DNA of 64,000 bases, taken from NCBI GenBank assembly GCA_017434455.1, contig JAFRFG010000057.1:1-64000 (forward strand), written 5' to 3'. The position numbers and the translations under genes are program-made. The number at the start of each line of letters is the position of its first letter. Position 1 is the stretch's first letter. Positions 53,373 to 63,300 of this stretch are shown here, piece after piece. This DNA comes from Thermoguttaceae bacterium. Lineage in GTDB: Bacteria > Planctomycetota > Planctomycetia > Pirellulales > Thermoguttaceae. The notes under the pieces were generated by a model that was given only the letters and a program-made list of their open reading frames with translations, searched no databases and had not been told where the DNA came from.

Positions 53373-54161
53373 GTGCTTGCGCAGTTGATTAATCCGCAGG
53401 CGATAGAGGCCTTCCTGGTGGCGCGCTGGGTCGTTTTTGTGATGGTCTTTGTCCGTATCACGGGACTGCTTCTGCCGATTCCGATCTTTTCGCGGCGGTA
53501 CCTCCCGCGCCGGGTTCGCTTTGCCTTGGCGCTGGTCTTAGCCGTCTTGATCTTTCCGATGGTTCCGGGAACCGTTTCCCCCAAGCCCGAAAGCGCCCTG
53601 GTTCTCACCGCGGCGATAGAATTTCTCATCGGTCTGGCGGCGGGGGTCGGGATCGCCCTGATCTTCAGCGCGCTGACCCTCTTAGGCGAGCTTGCCACTC
53701 GATTGGGGGGCTGGTCGGCCGCGGCGACGTTCAACTCGCCGGTGGAGGAGACACCCGCTCTGATCACCCTTTTGACACTGCTTGGGATCGTCGTGTTTTT
53801 CCTCTGTGGGGGGATGTCGCAGCTAGTCGGCGGCCTGGCCGATAGTTTTCGCGTCACCGCGCTGGGGACGCCGCTGACACTGGAGAAGATTATCGATTTA
53901 TTAAGCGCGTCGGTCACCTCGGCGCTGGGGCTGGCGCTGCGGCTGGCATTCCCCTTGATGTTGACCTCGTTCACCGTCTGGCTGGCGGCGGGGCTTTTGG
54001 CCCGGTCGATCCCCCAGCTGGGGATGATGCCGATCGGTTTTTCGGCCAATACCCTCCTGTCGCTGGCGCTGATGAGTCTGACGATCGCCTCGGTCTTTGC
54101 CCTGTTTGGTCAAAAGATAACCCGGGCCTTCGAGATCCTGCGCCTGTTCGGCGGCGGCTAA
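53373..54161 (+). CDS. fliR: flagellar export gate protein FliR
   Basis: A 262-aa protein with about six membrane helices, starting at GTG 53373. Family segments: RWVVFVMVFVRITGLLLPIP, VPRRVRFALAL-type (here LPRRVRFALALVLAVLIFPM), LLGELATRLGGWSAAATFNS and RSIPQLGMMPIGFSANTLLS. It adds one subunit to the FliP5-FliQ4-FliR1 gate. Complete and close to the usual length. Confidence 0.93.
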   Translation: MLAQLINPQAIEAFLVARWVVFVMVFVRITGLLLPIPIFSRRYLPRRVRFALALVLAVLIFPMVPGTVSPKPESALVLTAAIEFLIGLAAGVGIALIFSALTLLGELATRLGGWSAAATFNSPVEETPALITLLTLLGIVVFFLCGGMSQLVGGLADSFRVTALGTPLTLEKIIDLLSASVTSALGLALRLAFPLMLTSFTVWLAAGLLARSIPQLGMMPIGFSANTLLSLALMSLTIASVFALFGQKITRAFEILRLFGGG

Positions 54162-54228
54162 GGGACCGGGGGAACCCCGGGCTTATTCCCGATCATGATC
54201 ACGGAAGAGGAAGAAAGAGAACAAGAGT

Positions 54229-54966
54229 TTGGCCGCAGAGAATCGCACCGAGAAACCGACGCCTAAAAAGATCCAGCGGGCCCGCGAGGAGGGGAATGTC
54301 CCGTACAGCCGGCAGCTGACCTCCTCGATTCTCTTTTTGGCGCTGGTGCTGATCTTTTTCTCGGGCTGTTCCGGTCTGGCCGGCCGGATCGCGGCGTTCG
54401 CGTCCGGCTGCTGGGGAGAGTTTGAGCATTCCTCCGCCGAGAACTTATTTTTTACCTCGGCGGCGCGGCTTTGCGAGGAGTTCACCGCCCCGCTTTGGAA
54501 GCTTCTGTTTTGTATCGCCGCGGTCCCCTTGATCTGCGCGCTGATTCAGCGCGGCTGGCTGTTTCTCCCCAAAAAGCCGCTCCCCGACCCCTCGCGGCTG
54601 GCCTCCTCGGGGGGGTGGAAACGGATCTTTTCGACCGAAGGGGCGTGGCTTTTGTTCAGCGCGCTGATCCATGTCGCCGCGGTCGGGTGGCTGGTCTGCC
54701 GCTGCGCCCGGGACCTGACGATCCCCGACAGTGAAAGCGCCGCCGCGCGGATATTGACCGCCTCGCTGGAGCAGTCCTCCTTTCGTCTCGGGGGGATCCT
54801 TTTGATTTTGGCCGGCGGGGATCTTATCTATCAGCGCTGGCGTTGGAATCGCTCGATGATGATGACCCCCGAGGAGATTCGCCAAGAGCAGCGCGAGGCC
54901 GAGGGGAAACCGGAGGTCAAGGCCGTTCGCAACGATCTGTTGAGAGCATCCCGTTCGCGCAGGTGA
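54229..54966 (+). CDS. flhB: FlhB homologue lacking the C-terminal autocleavage domain
   Basis: A 245-aa protein starting at TTG 54229, behind a purine-rich tract. The N-terminal part AAENRTEKPTPKKIQRAREE with GNVPYSRQL is a clear FlhB start. Four membrane helices follow, and then the cytoplasmic linker RSMMMTPEEIRQEQREAEGK, like the linker of FlhB. Typical FlhB is 350-380 aa; this one stops just where the MxxVPKADVxxTNPTHY segment with the NPTH self-cleavage site should begin, so the substrate-specificity switch is missing. In the +1 frame after the stop, 54968-55060 encodes a segment with APEASVIIAVLNDPFT, which faintly resembles that region. The next gene begins at 55057, inside this stretch. 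Confidence 0.8.
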   Translation: MAAENRTEKPTPKKIQRAREEGNVPYSRQLTSSILFLALVLIFFSGCSGLAGRIAAFASGCWGEFEHSSAENLFFTSAARLCEEFTAPLWKLLFCIAAVPLICALIQRGWLFLPKKPLPDPSRLASSGGWKRIFSTEGAWLLFSALIHVAAVGWLVCRCARDLTIPDSESAAARILTASLEQSSFRLGGILLILAGGDLIYQRWRWNRSMMMTPEEIRQEQREAEGKPEVKAVRNDLLRASRSRR

Positions 54967-54967
54967 G

Positions 54968-55060
54968 ATGGAGGTGTTATTCTTGCGCGCGCCTGAGGCC
55001 TCGGTTATCATAGCGGTACTTAACGATCCGTTCACCGAAAAGTACCTAAGAAGACTATGA
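54968..55060 (+). other. possible frameshifted remnant of the FlhB C-terminus
   Basis: Thirty codons in the +1 frame (ATG 54968, TGA 55058-55060) encode a peptide that, from APEAS to NDPFT, has P, A, V, I, N, P and T in the same order as the VPKADVIVTNPTHY segment of other FlhB, with two inserted residues. Weak similarity only; the stretch also holds the leader of the next gene. Confidence 0.25.
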
Positions 55061-56523
55061 TGAAGAACCTTTCTTTCGCCGCTTCCTGGTTCATCCCATC
55101 CGTATGGTGTGTTGTCGGTTTCTCTTCGCTGTTCGCGCAGGAGCCTAAGGCGTTTGAGCATATCGATATGTACTGCCCGAGCCATTTCGGGAATACCTAC
55201 GAGGTTTTCTACGAGAACGAGATGCGCGACGCGATCTCTCCCCTGAAAGAGTACGGCTGTCAGTGGTATTCCGAGTGGTTCGATATGGAGTGCTGCGCCG
55301 ATCTGGCGACCAATAAGCTCAACGCTTTCAGCACGGTCCTGTGGCAGAATGTCCGGATGCACTATCGTCTGGCCCAGGAGATGGGACTCAAGACCGGATT
55401 GATTATCACCCCGAACTGGACCTATTACGACCAATGCCGGACAGAGTGGAAGGCGGCCGCGGGGGAGCGGATCATCGGCAAGCAGCTCATTTGTCCGTCG
55501 ATTCCCCAGGCCCGTCAGACCCTCTTAAACAATTACGACCGCCTGTTTTCCGATTTAGCGCGAGACGGAACGACGCTGGGCACGATTTCCTTTTTCGCCT
55601 ATGATTGGGGAGGGTGCGCCTGTGAGAAATGCCAGCCCTGGATTCGAACCTTTATCATCTTGGTGCGGGATATTTATGATGTCGGAAAAAAGTATTTCCC
55701 CGACTTGAAATGCAATCTTGTCGGCTGGTGGTGGAAGCCCGAAGAGCATGAAATCGTGGCCGACTGGGTCGATGAAAACGCCCCGGGGATGATCGATACT
55801 TGCTTTCTCCACATTCCTTACGGCGCGACAGGACCTGCCGATGTCCGCCTTCCCAAAGGGACGAAGCGAGGGGCGTTTGTCCACATCGGTTATTCCCGAA
55901 GCGATCAGCCGGACGAATACGGTCAGTTCGGGCCGGTGGTGGCGGGAAACCGAATCAAGACGACTCTCCATAACCTGCGCGAGGCGGGGGCCGATCGGAT
56001 CGTTTGTTATTCCGAAGGGGTTTACGACGACTTAAACAAAGCGATCGTCTGCGGACTGGCCAGCGGAAAGTACGATTCCTACGAAAAGATCGCGGTCGAT
56101 TACGCCGCGAGGTGGTTCGGTACCGATGAGGAGACCTCGCGACAGTGGGGAGAGTGGCTCGTTCAGTGGGAAAATCCGCTCGATGTGGATACGAGTGCCT
56201 CCGGCGCGGTTTTAGCCCAGCTGATGGAGAAGACCCCGAATCAAAGCCGAGACAACTGGCGGCTTTGGCAGTGGGTGGAGCGTCAGAAGCTCTACGAGAT
56301 CAACCGGGAGATACTCTCTTCCGGAGACGACTGGACCGAGCAGCGGCTGGCTTTGGTCGATCGGTTCTGGGCGCAGCGGGAGAAAATCCATCGGAAGATT
56401 TGGGGGATCGGGGTTCCGGTCTATATTTTCCACCCGGAATTCTGCAAGATGCCGTGGTACGACTCGTGGGCGGCCCGCTGTCCAGAGGAAAAAAGCCGGG
56501 TTAAAGAGCCGGACGAGCGTTAA
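55057..56523 (+). CDS. secreted glycosidase-like TIM-barrel protein
   Basis: A 488-aa protein from ATG 55057 (or 55060). A Sec signal (SFAASWFIPSVWCVVGFSSL) ends at FAQ. The body has barrel strands (HIDMYCPSHF, LKTGLIITPNWTYYD, TLGTISFFAYDWGGCACEKC, NLVGWWWKPEEHEIVADW) in a style seen in GH20-like and DUF4838-type proteins; the cysteine pair CACEKC could bind metal or form a disulfide. No catalytic pair is certain, so the sugar is unknown. Its ATG overlaps the end of the possible FlhB remnant. Confidence 0.65.
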   Translation: MMKNLSFAASWFIPSVWCVVGFSSLFAQEPKAFEHIDMYCPSHFGNTYEVFYENEMRDAISPLKEYGCQWYSEWFDMECCADLATNKLNAFSTVLWQNVRMHYRLAQEMGLKTGLIITPNWTYYDQCRTEWKAAAGERIIGKQLICPSIPQARQTLLNNYDRLFSDLARDGTTLGTISFFAYDWGGCACEKCQPWIRTFIILVRDIYDVGKKYFPDLKCNLVGWWWKPEEHEIVADWVDENAPGMIDTCFLHIPYGATGPADVRLPKGTKRGAFVHIGYSRSDQPDEYGQFGPVVAGNRIKTTLHNLREAGADRIVCYSEGVYDDLNKAIVCGLASGKYDSYEKIAVDYAARWFGTDEETSRQWGEWLVQWENPLDVDTSASGAVLAQLMEKTPNQSRDNWRLWQWVERQKLYEINREILSSGDDWTEQRLALVDRFWAQREKIHRKIWGIGVPVYIFHPEFCKMPWYDSWAARCPEEKSRVKEPDER

Positions 56524-56549
56524 ATGGGCCGATTGCGTCCGCATATGTC

Positions 56550-56604
56550 AAAGACATCCTGTTTTAAGGCGGCTTCGCCTGCCTGAAGCAGGATGTCTTT
56601 TCGT
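56550..56604. terminator. bidirectional terminator
   Basis: AAAGACATCCTG (56550-56561) pairs perfectly with CAGGATGTCTTT (56589-56600), followed by TCGTTT; a smaller hairpin (AGGC..GCCT) sits inside. It lies between two convergent genes. Confidence 0.85.
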
Positions 56605-56635
56605 TTGGTTCGATATTTGCGTCGGGGCGGAAGGT

Positions 56636-59600
56636 TCAATATCTCTTTCCGGACGAACGAACCCTCAGATAGAGGAAAAAGACAAGCAGCGTCCCGAGGA
56701 ACATCGCGGCCGACAGAAGCATCTTCCGAAACGCCTTCCGGAAGACGACGTTATAGCGGTAGAGGGTGATCGAACGGATATTCTTATCGGTCATCCCAAA
56801 GAGGAATTGATTGTTCGATCCGGTATGGTTTAGCTGCCACAGCGACAGAGGCGACGCGGTCTCGCCGCGTGGGATCGACTCGGCCAGTTCCGTCAGCCCG
56901 GTGTCGGTCAGAAGCTTCCGGTACCGCTCGATCAGCGCCAGGTAGTCTTGTTCGGTGACCTCTCGCAGCGGCAGGGACTCGATCTTTCGTTTTTCGCGGA
57001 AGTCGTCGCCCGACGACGAAGCGCCGTTTTCCGAATCCCACGGCCCGGAATCTCCGTCCGGGGCGATCGACTCGTAGATCGCCTTGATCTGTGTGCTGGT
57101 GAACAGGTGGGGAGCCCTCTGGGAAGAGATCTGCGAGCGGACCGAACGGCAGCATTCATCCCAGTTCATCAGCCATCGGGCAAGCCACAGACGGGTCTGG
57201 GGGGCGTCGGGCGACAGCTGCGCCGACGCGGTCTCCAGCAGATCGAGCTGGCCGCGCATCCTCTCCAGGGCGAAGCGCGAGAGGATCACGAACGCGTCCG
57301 ATTGGAATACCGGCTGTTTCCAGGGACTGTCCAGCGGCAGGTAGGCATTCTCGTCCCGGGGGGGCGCGGTCTGAGGCAAAGGAGTGTTGGCGGTCGCGTC
57401 GGAGGCGATCTGCGAGATATTGCAGGCGGCCGAATCGGCCGCGGTGTGCGACTCGAAGACCACCGTCCAAAACAGGCGTGCCGTCGGGATTTTCTCGAAG
57501 GTCGCCGGGACCAGGTCCAAACGCGCGTAGTGACTGCGGCTGCTCCAGATCCGCACCGACTGATCGGGGGGGATCAGGAAGAGTATCTCCAGGTGATTGA
57601 TATTGTTCCCCGGGGGGATCGTCAGCTGCCAGCGCCCCGGCGCGATCGGCCGTGGGGTGACGGGGATCGAATCGAGTGTCAGCTTGAGAATCGACGCGTG
57701 CTGGGCCGTGCGAAGTTCGTAGGTCTCGGAGACGCCGGTGCGAAGATCGAGCGATGTCCGGCCGTAGATCTCCCCGTTGGAACGGACGAAAAAGACCGAC
57801 TCGTTCCCGATAACCGCGGCGGTCTTCCTCCCCACCGAAAGGGTCGCCTGATAGGCGGGACTGGTCGACTCGTACACGTAGAAATCGTTCTGGGTCAGAC
57901 CGCACAACTGGGTGATGATCGGGGGGAATTCCTCCATCTCCCGCGCCGCTTCCCGGTCCACCGCGGGGAACGCCGCGGCCGCCAGCGCCGAAATGGCGCC
58001 GGAACGATCACTCCCCAGTCCGCCGAGCTCTCCCTCGGTTCGATTGAGCGTGTCGAGCCGGCGCAAATGGCTGTGATTCCACCGAAACCCGATCTGCTTC
58101 ATCGCGTCGGCGATCGGAAGGTAGATCGCCGCGCGGAAATTATCCTCCTGCGGCGCGGGAAAGACCATCTTGACCGACGGGAGACGAATCGCCTCGGTCG
58201 GATAATGGACCGGTGTGCGAAGCCGGAAAGAGAACGTCTTGGTGATCGGTTCGCGGGGGGTTAAGGTGACACGGATTCCTTTCTCCAGCGGGGTAATCTT
58301 CCGGGGAACATCCGGTTCGATCACCAGATCGCTCCCGCAATATTCATCGAGATCGATGTCAAAATGGTCGATCGCGCCGCTTTGCGCCTCGATCGCGAAG
58401 TCGCAGAACAGTCCCCAATCGCCCGAGGGGTGGTTATAAAGAATCTGGCGCGTCTGGCAGGTGAAATCGGCGAGGTTCCGCTGTACCGTCAGCGAAAGAT
58501 CCGACAGGAAATCGGCGCTGGGGGCGGACGATCCCGCGACGAAGATCATTCCCTCGGGGGGCTGCTGCGGCTGGTTGCCGGTCACCGCGGCGGTACTCGC
58601 GGAGACGTCCGAGGGGAACTCCCCCTCGAGTTGAACGAGAACCTCCGGGGAGCGGTAGATATTCAGCGCGAACTGCGTCTGATCCCCCTCGGTGAGGCTC
58701 ACCGTCGGGAACTTCTCGGTTTGGTCGATCGCGGTGGGAAGGCGGCCGTCGAGATCGACGGTGTAGTTCCCCTCAATGGGGTTGCGGAACGCCAAATAGA
58801 CCCGGCTGTCGGCCCTTCGGACCGAAACCTCGGGGGACTCTCCCCGTTCGCCGAGGACAGAAACCGAGTCAATCGTCAGGTCCTCCGGAACCGTCAGCGG
58901 GAGGCGGAACAGTTCCCCCTCGGTGGAGATGTCGGCCGTGCAGCGGATCTTGGTCCAAGCCGGTTCGACCGTCAGGTCCATCCGCTGGCGAACCGAAAAA
59001 GAGGATTCTCTTTGCCGAATCGAGACCACCCAGTTGGGACGCGCGGCGATGATGTCATAGACCGCCAGGGGGGGATCCTCGCTGCTCCAAAGGTTTTGAA
59101 ACGCCGCGGGGGTGACGTCCCCGGGGGGAAGGTGGACAAATTCGACGGTCGGCCCCTCGTACAGCGCCAGCCAGGAGCGTGTGATTTTCGCCTCCGCGGC
59201 ATTGATCTTGGGGAGTCGAATCCGTCCGATCCCGGAGAAATCTCGGATCACGTAGTCGACCCGCAGGGTGATCAGGCCGGAGACCGGCTTTTTAAAGGAG
59301 ACACGGAACTTGTCGGACTGCTGTCCCGCGCGCTGAACCGTCGGTGTGAGCTCGGCCTCCTCGCACGAGCACTGCGAGAGGAAAAAGCGCGGGTCGTTCT
59401 CAATGGCCAGCGACTGGACCTTTCCCCCGGTGATGCGGAAACGGAACCGCGCCGAAAGCGAGGCCTGGGTCGAGCGCGCCCGAAGGATAAACAATTGCTC
59501 CGCCTCGATCGTGGCGTGTCCGACTCGTCCCGGTTCCTCCCTCCGCTCGATGGTGATCCGATCGACCGCGCCGAGTTGGACCAGGAGGGTATCGGTCCCG

Positions 59601-60340
59601 ATTTCGGTCGTCCCAAGCGCGCCGTTGACCCGAATCGGCGGCGCGTCGGGGGGGAGGTGGAGTAGCAGACGGGAGCTGGGGATCCGCGGGATCGTGATCT
59701 CTCCCCCAATCGGCTGGGAGGTGTCGCCGCCCGGGTCGTTTTCGCTTGAGTTTCCGCTGCCGGAATTGAGAACCGGGGGCATGAGGGAGAACTCCAGACG
59801 ATGCTTGCCCGGTGAGGAATGCTCGATCTCGAAGAGAACCTCATTTTCACGGAGAATCGGGAAGATCGGCTCCCGGTCGAAGAGGAATTTCCCGTCGGGG
59901 GGGAGCGGCATCATCGGAAGGCGGATCGTCGTGCGCGACGTATCGAGGATCACCGTGTAGACCGCGTTTAAGTGGAACAAAGAGCAGGTCTGGGTGAACG
60001 AGTCGTAATTGACGCTCCCCTCGTAGAACGCTTCGGTCAGCTGCCAGCCGCCGGTATCACTGACCTGGCCGCGGATTTGATCAAAGAGACGGTGGTGGAA
60101 CGACTCGGGAACCCAGACGTAACCGTCGCGAACCGCCTGGAACTGCTCGTCGTAGGGGATGAAGATACGGGCGGGCTCTTCTAAATGATCTGGGTCAGCG
60201 GCGGGTTTCTCCGTCGTTTGAGCGGGGAGGAAACACAGCTCAAACGCCAAAAACGTGAAAAGCAGTCCCGCCGCGATCACCGCGCGATGAGGCCCGGAGG
60301 TCGTCTGCTGGGGAAGCGGGGACTGGCTTTGGCTGCGCAT
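56636..60340 (-). CDS. giant secreted, membrane-anchored protein of unknown function
   Basis: A 1234-aa protein. A signal-type helix (AVIAAGLLFTFLAFELCFLP, about 20-39) leads into a very large extracellular part, mostly beta strands (ATIEAEQLFILRARST, RIRLPKINAAEAKITRSWLA) with many short Pro- and Gln-rich joins. One C-terminal helix (LLSAAMFLGTLLVFFLYLRV) and a short basic tail (RSSGKRY) anchor it. No domain or enzyme motif is recognised. It lies 29 nt after the end of the next upstream gene (60370-64000), which has the same style, so the two form an operon. Confidence 0.75.
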   Translation of the reverse strand: MRSQSQSPLPQQTTSGPHRAVIAAGLLFTFLAFELCFLPAQTTEKPAADPDHLEEPARIFIPYDEQFQAVRDGYVWVPESFHHRLFDQIRGQVSDTGGWQLTEAFYEGSVNYDSFTQTCSLFHLNAVYTVILDTSRTTIRLPMMPLPPDGKFLFDREPIFPILRENEVLFEIEHSSPGKHRLEFSLMPPVLNSGSGNSSENDPGGDTSQPIGGEITIPRIPSSRLLLHLPPDAPPIRVNGALGTTEIGTDTLLVQLGAVDRITIERREEPGRVGHATIEAEQLFILRARSTQASLSARFRFRITGGKVQSLAIENDPRFFLSQCSCEEAELTPTVQRAGQQSDKFRVSFKKPVSGLITLRVDYVIRDFSGIGRIRLPKINAAEAKITRSWLALYEGPTVEFVHLPPGDVTPAAFQNLWSSEDPPLAVYDIIAARPNWVVSIRQRESSFSVRQRMDLTVEPAWTKIRCTADISTEGELFRLPLTVPEDLTIDSVSVLGERGESPEVSVRRADSRVYLAFRNPIEGNYTVDLDGRLPTAIDQTEKFPTVSLTEGDQTQFALNIYRSPEVLVQLEGEFPSDVSASTAAVTGNQPQQPPEGMIFVAGSSAPSADFLSDLSLTVQRNLADFTCQTRQILYNHPSGDWGLFCDFAIEAQSGAIDHFDIDLDEYCGSDLVIEPDVPRKITPLEKGIRVTLTPREPITKTFSFRLRTPVHYPTEAIRLPSVKMVFPAPQEDNFRAAIYLPIADAMKQIGFRWNHSHLRRLDTLNRTEGELGGLGSDRSGAISALAAAAFPAVDREAAREMEEFPPIITQLCGLTQNDFYVYESTSPAYQATLSVGRKTAAVIGNESVFFVRSNGEIYGRTSLDLRTGVSETYELRTAQHASILKLTLDSIPVTPRPIAPGRWQLTIPPGNNINHLEILFLIPPDQSVRIWSSRSHYARLDLVPATFEKIPTARLFWTVVFESHTAADSAACNISQIASDATANTPLPQTAPPRDENAYLPLDSPWKQPVFQSDAFVILSRFALERMRGQLDLLETASAQLSPDAPQTRLWLARWLMNWDECCRSVRSQISSQRAPHLFTSTQIKAIYESIAPDGDSGPWDSENGASSSGDDFREKRKIESLPLREVTEQDYLALIERYRKLLTDTGLTELAESIPRGETASPLSLWQLNHTGSNNQFLFGMTDKNIRSITLYRYNVVFRKAFRKMLLSAAMFLGTLLVFFLYLRVRSSGKRY

Positions 60341-60369
60341 TCGCTCTGTGTGTCCTGCTTTCTTCGGTC

Positions 60370-63300
60370 CTAGGGAAGGGGGGTGTCCTCGGGGGAATCG
60401 CTTTCGCCGCCGCGCTCGGAGCTGTCCGCCGGAGGGGACGTCTGCGGCCTGTTTGTATTATCGGCCCTTTGATCCTCGGCTTGCCGCGGTTTTCCCTCCG
60501 CCTGAATGACCGTGACTTTGGTCTGGTCGTCATTGTCCTCCTGCCGGAGTCCCGCCGTGACGACCGTTGGGGTATCATCATTCCGGGAATCGTCCGCTCG
60601 GGTTCCTCCCGCTGTCTTATCCCCCTTGTGATCATCCTTGTGGATACCGAGCAATCGGCGTTCCTCGGTGGGGAGCCGTTCGGGGATATATTGGCTTTTC
60701 ACGTACCCCACCTCCGATTCTTCCACCTCGGTCGGCGGTATCGCCGTTTCGCGCCTGTGCGCCGGTCGGAAGCAGCCGATGCACAGGGAATAGAGCGTCC
60801 CGAGCAGAACGCCCACGGCGATCGTCATTCCCAGGGGGGAGAGGTAATGGAAAACCGACAGAGTCCCTCCCAGGAGGAGGATCAAAAAGGGTCGGTTACT
60901 CAGCGGTCCGCGCCAGGTCAGGACGACCGTCGCGAGGAAGAAGATCCATTTCCAAATCGCCATTTGGGGCTGATTGACGATGTCGACTCCTTCGGCCGCC
61001 TCGTCCAGCGTGACACAAAACTGACGCCATCCCTGCGCGACAATCGGGAAACCGATAGAGAAAGGATCGGTCTTCCAAGGGGTCACGCTCCCCATGGTCT
61101 CCTCGTTCCAGCTCCTGGCCGAGATTCTCTGAGGCGAGGAGCCGGCCTCGATATTGTGGATCAGTTCCCGAATCGCCGGCGTGTTGCGAACGGTCCAGAC
61201 ACGGTCGTTCCCCAGAGGCATCAAGTCGGTTCCCAGCTCCTGCCGTTCCTGATTGGTCGTCACGTAGACCAAGTCGGGGGTCAGGAAGATAAAAACCAGC
61301 CCCCAGGGGTCGGTCATCTCCATCGCTCGAGCGGTCCCGGTCAGGTTGTCGGACGGTGTCACTTCGGTCGTAGGGAGGATACGTCCCTTTCCCATCGCCG
61401 TTCGGTTCACGACGATTTGCGGAACGTTCTCGGGGAACAGAAGCCGGAGTATTTCGGGCGTCGTCAGAAGGTCGCCCCAGGTGACCGGCTGCTGGGACGC
61501 GCCGCCGGAGGTGATATCGGAGGCGTTTTCGCTCGAGAGGGCCTGTGAAGCGGCCCGTCCCTTCTTGATCGCGACGCACTGCGTATAAAAATCACTGTTC
61601 CCCAGCTGCCGGAAGAAATAGTCGCTGCGCTTGCGAATCGTCTCGATCCGCTCGGCGTTACCGACAGCACTGCCCGAAAGGGGATTGTGATCCACGAACC
61701 ATTGGCCCATGGTCTTGGGGTCGGGCAGCTCCCTTAAAAGGGCGCGCCAGCCGGAGATATTGGCCTGTCGAGCCGCGTATTCCGGGGGAATCCAGACGTT
61801 CCAGTCCCCCGAGAGGACCTCGATATCGAGCTGGGGAACGCGAGGGGTTATCTTCTGGTAAATCTTCAGCGCGGGGCAGGGATGGGAGTAAATCAGGCAG
61901 AACGTCACATACCGCTCCCGGTCGGGGAGAAGAACCGACAGCGAGTTCCCCTTTTTGCTGTCGGGACGATTCTGTTCAGACGCCTCGCCAATTGTCGCCG
62001 CCGCGTCCGATTCGGGGTACCAGGTCACGCGTTCCCCGTTGATTCGAACCTCTTGAATGGAATCGGTCGTGATCCCCGCCGGGAGCGTGACACGCAGATC
62101 CTTCTTCCCGGCGTTCTCCAAAAAGACCGACAGGTAGTTTCGTGCCGTCTGGTCGGGTTCCAGAAGGGTATCGAGCCGCATAAACCAGCACCAGGCGGCC
62201 TTGCGCGGGGGGGTCTCCTTGTTTCCGCTGAGCGTAATGTAGGCCGGTTCCCGGCTTTCTTCCAGTCGATTGGGGTCGTAGCTGAACGCGCCCAGGGCCG
62301 TTTCGTACTCCCCCGCCTTGGGGAGAGGAACGGGGATCGGGCGAAGGTTCACCGGGTTGAGATTGATTTGCGACGTCTCCTCGGCGGCGATCACGATCTC
62401 CCCCGTCTGCTGGTCGGTTCGCAGGAAACTCGGCAGAGGGAACGGCTCGTCATCGCGCAAAGGATGGGAGCGAACGGCAAGGATCTCAAAGGCGGCGCTG
62501 CGGCTGGTCAGGGGGCGAAATTCCCACACGTGGGCGTGAACCCCCAGTCCGAGCGCGTAACGGTCCTCCTCGGATAAGTGGGTCACCTGAAAGGCGTGTT
62601 CCGATTCCCCCGCCAGGTTCCATTCCCACTCGGTCTCGTCCCAGGTGGAACCAAACACGCCGGCGTCGCTGTGGTGGAACGCGATCAGAACCTGATCCAC
62701 CCGTCCGGAGGCCGGAGGGGTGACCCGGAAACGCCACTGCTCGGTGACATAGTCGTTCCGGACCGTGATGGTTCCGTGGGCTTCCCCTTGGAACGACGGT
62801 TCTTCCCGAACAAACTCGACCGAGACGGCGCTGGTGTCGTTTCCGATCCGCAGGGCCAGGCCCGACTGCGGCTTGGAAAAGAGGGAACGCGTCAGCGCCT
62901 CGTCGCAGCGGCGCGGTTCCATAGGCCGGCCCGCCGGATCGAACCAGCGAACCCTGTACTGCGCCGGAACCGAGAAGGTAATGAGATGATCCCCGAACGG
63001 TTGTTTGGTCACGTCGATCGGGACGAGCGAATCGACCGGCAGGCGTTCGGAGATCTCCCCGGTGTATCGGCCGACCATCTCGATCACGGGGAATTGGGGG
63101 GCTTGCTCGGGTGCCTGGCCGTCCTCCCCCTCGGTCCGCGCCTCGGCGGCCGCGTGGTGAAGGGAGAGGATCAATTCCCGGCCCTTGTCGTTTTCACGGA
63201 CGACCCAATTCAAAGGGAGGCCCCCCTGCCCGCGGACGGTCTCGATCTGCCAATGATCGGCGATCGGGATTTCGAGACGATCGTAAAGACCGGCCAGCTG

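Noticed and set aside
55640..55660. GGATTCGAACC-like string resembling a tRNA T-arm
   Set aside because: It is inside the glycosidase-like gene and has no acceptor or anticodon stems around it.
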